A stretch of 64,000 nt of DNA from Populus alba (lineage: Eukaryota > Streptophyta > Magnoliopsida > Malpighiales > Salicaceae). The notes beneath the pieces were generated by a model, which had not been told where the DNA came from, did no database searches, and saw nothing but the letters and a program-made list of their open reading frames with translations. Shown here in pieces: positions 59,233-64,000 of this stretch; position 1 is the first letter of the stretch, and each line of letters starts with the position of its first letter. Position numbers and translations under genes: made by a program. The DNA is taken from the NCBI RefSeq assembly GCF_005239225.2, contig NC_133287.1, forward strand, positions 11,947,493-12,011,492, written 5' to 3'.

Positions 59233-59720
59233 CTACGTCCCAGGAATATTTGTTCTTGGTAAGAAGTCCATTCTTCCCTGGTTGAAATGGACCGTGTTCC
59301 TCTAAAGCACCATAACCAAGTGAAGAGAAATCGGGGCCTGGTGTGAGATGTTGAGTTAGAATATTAATTAAACACATGGTACATAATGCTAAAGCATAGT
59401 ATTTATGCAAATAGGCATTCACATCTATTAAGAGGTCTCGTGTTTGAATCTCTTCGCTTATAACCGAAACAAGAAATGGTAGAAAGTTGTCAAGTATAAT
59501 ATACACCTCCATTGAGTCATAAGGTCGAAAGTGGATCAGCTGATTCTGCTGCAACAAAGTAATATAATAGAGCTCGCCCATGTTTGGCATCTATTAAAAT
59601 GTAGCCAGAGTACCGTTTGAGCGAAACATTGCCGGGCTGCCCTGGTGGGCTCGTTATCAGCTTAGCACAAGATTTTGAGCACAAGAGAATGAAGAACAAG
59701 GAAATGAACCAAATGGCCAT
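59233..59720 (-). pseudogene. Serine carboxypeptidase-like (SCPL) pseudogene, exons 1 and 2
   Basis: Exon 1 (59720-59507) has a hydrophobic signal-like start MAIWFISLFFILLCSKSC, then SPPGQPGNVSLKRYSGYILI and HGRALLYYFVAAESADPLST, the N-terminus of plant carboxypeptidases. The next codons should read LWLNGG but the Trp is TGA (59519-59517). A GT-AG intron (59506-59338, 169 bp) leads to exon 2 (59337-59233): PDFSSLGYGALEEHGPFQPG and KNKYSWDVG, ending at a GTAAGA donor. In the family the text is GGPGCSS; here Gly is Asp and the conserved Cys is Phe. The catalytic Ser, Asp and His exons are not in the window. It would be a secreted or vacuolar hydrolase or acyltransferase if intact. Confidence 0.8.
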
Positions 59721-60087
59721 AAGAAAAAGAAAGACACATCCGCCCTAAAAAATTCATCAGATAGATAATGGGGAAGATAGGAGATGGTTTAAATTGGAAT
59801 CCCTCATTGTTGCCAAGGGAACATCAATTGTCGCCTCAGACATGCTCAAGATTTTTGTAGTATTTCGAGGCCTGCGTTACCTAGGTGCATGTACCGGCTT
59901 CTTTTTGGGTCAGTCTGGTGCATATTTCAATGGTGTAGATCACTGCAACTACCTTAAGTTCTTTGCATCTCGTCAAGTGCATGAGACAACGAATAAGCTC
60001 ATAAAAATTATCGTGTTGATCTGGATGATGATTAGGTCCTTACATGCTTCACCAACTAATTGCTAGCTACAACTAATTATAAAAAGT
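59721..60087. other. Spacer between SCPL pseudogene and Athila-3 LTR
   Basis: Probably the old 5' flank or promoter of the SCPL gene. A plus-strand 90-codon ORF (59794-60066) has no recognisable relatives and I treat it as chance. Confidence 0.4.
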
Positions 60088-61534
60088 AGTATTAATAACT
60101 CCTTTAATTTATGATAAGTATTCATCTTAAATGCAGACCTATCACATAAATAAAAAAATTGATTGATGAGTTTAACTATTAAAATTGAAAGGACAAAGAA
60201 AGGGTCAAACTTAGAAAAGAGATGTTGGTGCAGTCCAAACTGGAATACTATTCGGTAATTGGGTCATATCTCGAGTTCTTGATGTCCAAATGACCTAAAG
60301 TTTTTGGATAGATTCAGTAAGACATAGGCTTACAACTTTCATGTGGAGTCCAAGATTTAAAAAGGCCGTTTTCAAGTCCAAAATATAACAACAACAGAGA
60401 AGTCTGAATCTGTCCTGCAGCCCAGACAATATTCAGTGTTCAGCCCATATCTCGAGTTCTAGAAGTCCAAATGACCTCAATTTTTTTCTAAGAAAGATAA
60501 GACAATTTACTATAACTTTTATGAATACAGGTGGTTCCAGTTTTGATGGTAGCAATGACGTTTTATTCAGACAAGAAGATAAGGGTTTTCACCAAGTCAA
60601 GAATTAGCCACCTACTTAACAATTAGTCATCAAATCAATAGTTTCAAATTTTGGCCTATAAAAGGAGGCATTTGCCATGCATTTAGGCATCTTGGTTGTT
60701 TAAATCAAGATTATGCTCTATATTTCTTTCTTTTTATTTTTGTAATGTTTAAGTTTTATTTCATGTTATATTTTTCTTAATCTCTTGTTTATGCTTTTCA
60801 TTTCCTTTACTATACTTATGTTCTTATGTTGTTTATTTATGTTTATCTTCTTCATTATATTTAGCTAAGTTTATTATGTCAAGGTGAAAAGGTTTCACTA
60901 ATGGTGTTAGAATATGTATATTATAAACTCAACATGGACTTCAATTTTTATATCCAAGAAAGTTTGTTATTAACATGTCTTATCCTTTTATCTTACTAAT
61001 TCTTAATACCTTGCTTGTTGAATGGTTAATCTAGATTTGTATTGTATAACACTTGGTACAACAAATGCTTGGCACTTTCATAGCCAACCGTATGGTATAA
61101 CCTACACCTGTGCTATGAAAGGAAATTGATTTGTTGTTAACATAAGTTAGCATCATGAATTCCTAACAATATTTAAAAGTTTGGTGTTACTTAAATAAGA
61201 TAATTAATATGATCATGTTAAAAATTTATAATGAAAATCATCCGATTGGAACCTCCTTTGTGTGGTTTCCAGTTGATTAATAAAAAGAGTTTATACTATA
61301 CTTATTTTTAATACCATTAGTGGATCCTCTAACCTTGACAATTGTTTTATCATTGTTTAATCCTTACATCAATATCCCATAAAATTCTCATAAACTCTTT
61401 ATTTTATTAAATATATATATTATTTGTAATTTATATAGTTCACCTTCTTGTGGTTCGATCCCAGTTTTGCCGGGTTATTTATTACTTCGACACTCCTGCA
61501 CTTGGGATAAGACATCAATCTTTTGGTGGTGTCA
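60088..61534 (+). repeat. Athila-3 5' LTR, 5' truncated, microsatellite region deleted
   Basis: Matches the Athila LTR from about AATAACTCCTT to the terminal GTGTCA at 61534. The first about 60 bases are missing and another small piece is deleted near 60100. The long trinucleotide region of other copies is reduced to a short AT stretch at about 61400. TATA box at 60656. Confidence 0.85.
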
Positions 61535-61540
61535 AGTTTT

Positions 61541-61558
61541 TGGCGCCGTTGCTAGGGA
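61541..61558 (+). other. Athila-3 primer-binding site
   Basis: TGGCGCCGTTGCTAGGGA, complementary to the tRNA-Asp 3' end with two mismatches, six bases after the LTR end. Confidence 0.82.
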
Positions 61559-61753
61559 GGTAAATTTCTATACAAATTATAAATTTTGTTATATTTTTCT
61601 CCTTTCACTTTTCTTTTATCTAACTTTTGTTTCTTGTGTTTTGTCTCATTTTCTTTTCTTCTTTTTATTCTCTTCCTACATGTGCATGAGAGTTTGGTCA
61701 CATAAATTAAATGATAGACTTTATAGGGTATCCTCATCTTCTTTAAAAAAAAC

Positions 61754-63080
61754 ATGGCTGAAGAGGATAATCAGTCGCTTTATAATGAGAATAATCGAGT
61801 TAGAACACTTAGAGACTACATGAATCCAACAAGAACAATTGCACGATTATGTATATTTTTTCCTCCTGATGCATCTCATTTTAATTTTAAGCCAGCATTA
61901 TTTAACTTTTACCTTCTTTTCATGGCTTTGATCTAGAAAATCCATACTTGCGTTTGAGAGAATTTAAAGAAGTTTATAACGCTTATAATGACTTAAATTG
62001 TAGCATGAACACCGTCAGATTAAAGCTTTTTCCTTTTTCTTTAAAAGATAAAGCTAAAACATGGCTACAAAATTTGAGACTAGGATCTATTTGTGTTTGG
62101 GATGAAATGCAACAACAATTTTTAAAGAAGTTTTTTCCATCTCACAGAACAAACTCTTTCAAAAGATAAATCACTACTTTCACTCAAAAACATGGAGAAA
62201 CATTTTACCAATGTTAGGTAGGTATCGAGACTTGCTTAATACTTGCCCTTATCATGGTTTTGAAACATGGAGATTAGTTTCACATTTTTATAAAGGATTA
62301 ACACCTAAACATAGGCAAATGATGGAATTGATGTACAATGGAACTTTTGAAGATAAAAACCCTGATGAAGCAATTGAGTACCTAGACTTGCTAGCTGAAA
62401 ATGTTCAAAATTAGGACACTACAGGCACTGATGAGGCACAGGGTAAAACTCAACCTCATACATCTAGTGGAGGTATGTACAACCTTAGGGAAGATCCTGA
62501 CCTCCAAGCTAAATTTGCATCTTTAGCTAGAAAAGTCGAGGCACTTAAATGTAAAAAGAGTGGTCAATTAAAATTTGTTCAAGACATTGTGTGTCAAATC
62601 TGTGAAACAAATAAACATGCAATCAATGACTATCCAACTTTGCCTTCTTTGAAGGAATGCCTCGATGAACAAGCTCATGCTTTAAATAGTTTTCAAAGGC
62701 CCAATCATAATCCATATTTGCAAACATACAACCCTGGTTGGAGAAATCACCCAAATTTCAGTTGGAAGAGTGATAACAAAAATGCACAAAATTCACAGCC
62801 GATATTTCAAGCACATCATAATTTTCAAAATTCTCATGGATATGCACCTCATTATGCTCCACCTTCTAGAAGAAATCTTAAGGAAACATTGCATGTATTC
62901 ATTGAAAAGTAAGAGACAATCAACACTCAACTTTCTTAAAGCATGACAGATTTTAAATATGCTCTTGCAAAATTCACATCTGCTCTTAGTTTCTAAAAGA
63001 ACGGTAAGTTTCCATCTCAATCACAGCAAAATCCAAAGGGGCAATACAATGCAAATGCAAGTAGTTCTAGAAGTCAACAC
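61754..63080 (+). pseudogene. Athila-3 gag, broken
   Basis: Start ATG 61754 (MAEEDNQSLYNENN), then a Athila gag in pieces: 61754-61936, 61948-62169 (SLKDKAKTWLQNLRLGS), 62211-62414 (FETWRLVSHFYKGLTPKHRQ) and 62475-62912, with the zinc knuckle CQICETNKHAINDY in which the last Cys is Tyr. Stops occur at about 62167, 62412 and 62910. The last part reaches VLEVNTWIKS at about 63090, where the deletion begins. Confidence 0.85.
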
Positions 63081-63363
63081 ATGGATCAAGTCATTTTATA
63101 AAACCTGTGAAAATTGTCAAAAGGTAGGATTTATTTCAAAACATAAAGAGTCTTTAGATAATCTTCTATTGACTCTTAAGTCTCATTATAGTGGAGATGT
63201 GCATCGAGCAATTCATGATTTATGGCTCCATTTTCATAGAGAACATGCTCATCATAGTCTTGGGAATCTGACTAAAAAAAAGACCATGTTTGCCGATTTT
63301 AAAGAAAACTGCATGGGAAGCCTATCCCCGACCTATAGAGGGTATTTAAGCCGTTCTTGGACA
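63081..63363 (+). pseudogene. Athila-3 deletion chimera: gag end, integrase zinc-finger piece, accessory ORF end
   Basis: One open frame (within 62959-63363) runs from gag NTWIKS into [17 protein letters not shown] (integrase zinc region, compare [17 protein letters not shown] in Athila-1) and on into KESLDNLLLTLKSHYSGDVH, the accessory ORF C-terminus. It continues IHDLWLHFHREHAHHSLGNL and ends at TAA 63364-63366. The fusion is made by two deletions and is not a natural gene order. Confidence 0.8.
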
Positions 63364-63594
63364 TAAAACCAAGGGAAGGTGTGAGCCACAATCACAACTA
63401 CATGTACATATACATGTTGTTTTTCAAAAAAAAAAAAAAGAACAAAAAAAATGAGAAGAAAGAGAGAGAGACTCTAGCTGGCTTCCATATAGGTGATATG
63501 ATTGTATTTTCTTTTTCTCATCTATAAAACCTTATTCTTCTTCCCTTCATTTCTACCCAACCCATACATTCTACAAGCATAGACAGGTCTTGAA
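63364..63594 (+). promoter_or_regulatory. Spacer with TATA-like box before LOG-like pseudogene
   Basis: Contains a short poly-A run (63427-63440), a GA-rich stretch, and TCTATAAAACC at 63521-63531, about 65 bases upstream of the ATG at 63595. The CT-rich run after it looks like a plant 5' leader. This suggests the gene copy kept its promoter. Confidence 0.45.
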
Positions 63595-64000
63595 ATGCCA
63601 GGATCCTCAGGTCTTAAAATAAAAAATATTTGTGTTTTTTATGGATCTAGTCCTAAGAAAGAAAAGGAGTTTATAGAATTCGTAACTCATCTTGGTCAAA
63701 TACTAGCTGAGAGAAAGATTCATTTAGTATATACGGGAGGCAGCCTTAGGTTAATGGGGAGTGCATCAACAGTTGTATTCTTAGGAGGCAGTCAAGTTTT
63801 GGGGGTCGTCTTCAAAGCTTTAGTAAAATAGGACATCATTGGAAAAATAATTGGAGAGGAACTACAGGTCTCCACAATGTCTGATCGAATGAATACAATG
63901 TTTAACCATGTTGATGCCTTCATTACCTTACCAGGTGGTTTGCGCACATTGGAAGAGATCTTTCATATTTCCTCCTGGGTCCAACTGCACATTCACCATA
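63595..64000 (+). pseudogene. LOG-like (cytokinin riboside 5'-monophosphate phosphoribohydrolase) pseudogene, partial
   Basis: ATG 63595. ICVFYGSSPKKEKEF, LGQILAERKIHLVYTGGSLR and VVFLGGSQVLGVVFKALVK follow the LOG fold order. A TAG at 63829-63831 interrupts, and the same frame goes on with IGEELQVSTMSDRMNTMFNH, VDAFITLPGGLRTLEEIFHI and SSWVQLHIHH up to the window end. LOG proteins release active cytokinin bases from nucleotides. Here three conserved glycines are changed: LVYGGG reads LVYTGG, GLMG reads RLMG, and PGGxGTxxE reads PGGLRTLEE. The stop and these losses point to a dead copy. The uninterrupted 135 codons contain no intron. Confidence 0.82.

Larger units (their letters stand above)
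60088..63363 (+). mobile_element. Athila-3: Athila remnant with LTR, gag and accessory ORF end
   Basis: Plus strand: LTR missing its first bases (60088-61534), primer site (61541), gag with stops, then a jump from the gag C-terminus to the integrase zinc-finger region (about 63092) and another to the accessory ORF (63144). Protease, RT, RNase H and most of integrase are gone. No 3' LTR was seen; the sequence changes to unrelated text after 63363. Confidence 0.85.

Noticed and set aside
59794..60066. 90-codon plus-strand ORF near the SCPL remnant
   Set aside because: No recognisable motif or neighbour support; it lies in the probable promoter flank of the SCPL pseudogene.

Overview
This is a transposon graveyard from a plant nuclear genome, almost certainly a eudicot. 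The evidence is nested Athila, Tat/Ogre-like and CRM-like Ty3/gypsy retrotransposons, a Ty1/copia element, two CACTA (En/Spm) DNA transposons with plant-type tnp2 and tnpA genes, and decayed plant genes (serine carboxypeptidase-like, LOG-like). The overall look suggests a woody rosid, perhaps Salicaceae, but the sequence alone does not prove the genus. I found no intact host gene, no rRNA or tRNA gene, no CRISPR array and no bacterial operon.

Layout. 1-7496: Athila-1 on the minus strand, which has inserted into a minus-strand copia element (7497-about 10650). About 11100-24083: a decayed plus-strand Tat/Ogre-type element with a very long 5' LTR, an extra ORF1 ahead of gag, gag, protease, RT, two RNase H domains, integrase, and a 3' LTR shrunk to about 190 bp. 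24084-25106: a remnant of a chromovirus-type integrase. 25107-26376: the 3' end and LTR of another Athila, cut by CACTA-1 (26377-about 41332). CACTA-1 carries tnp2 and a multi-exon tnpA. Its tnp2 is split by a young CRM-like retrotransposon (30698-37092) with near-identical 946/947-bp LTRs and a perfect 5-bp target duplication. 41333-46934: Athila LTR fragments and a deleted mini-element, ending in a large LTR inverted repeat. 46935-51293: AT-rich sequence without recognisable genes. 51294-57236: Athila-2 (minus strand), with most of protease and RT deleted. 57237-about 59056: CACTA-2 (minus strand), in which a 228-bp piece of tnp2 is present three times in tandem. 59233-59720: two exons of a serine carboxypeptidase-like pseudogene (minus strand). 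60088-about 63363: Athila-3 (plus strand), reduced to an LTR, gag and the end of an accessory ORF. 63595-64000: a LOG-like pseudogene running off the window.

How the parts relate. Within each retroelement the order is LTR, primer-binding site, gag, protease, RT, RNase H, integrase, with the Athila copies adding a small cysteine-containing ORF after integrase. Almost every coding region carries stops or frameshifts, and many of the stops are what C-to-T or G-to-A changes would produce, as expected for methylated heterochromatin. The CRM-like element is the youngest readable insertion and the only one whose coding region is nearly whole (two frameshifts). Nesting gives relative ages: copia before Athila-1; Athila LTR before CACTA-1 before the CRM-like element; probably carboxypeptidase gene before CACTA-2 before Athila-2.

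No clearly new biological system stands out. The best candidates for a second look are the Athila accessory ORF, the CRM-like integrase tail encoded inside the LTR, the triplicated tnp2 segment, the 27-codon repeat array inside CACTA-1, and the DNA-break-repair scars.
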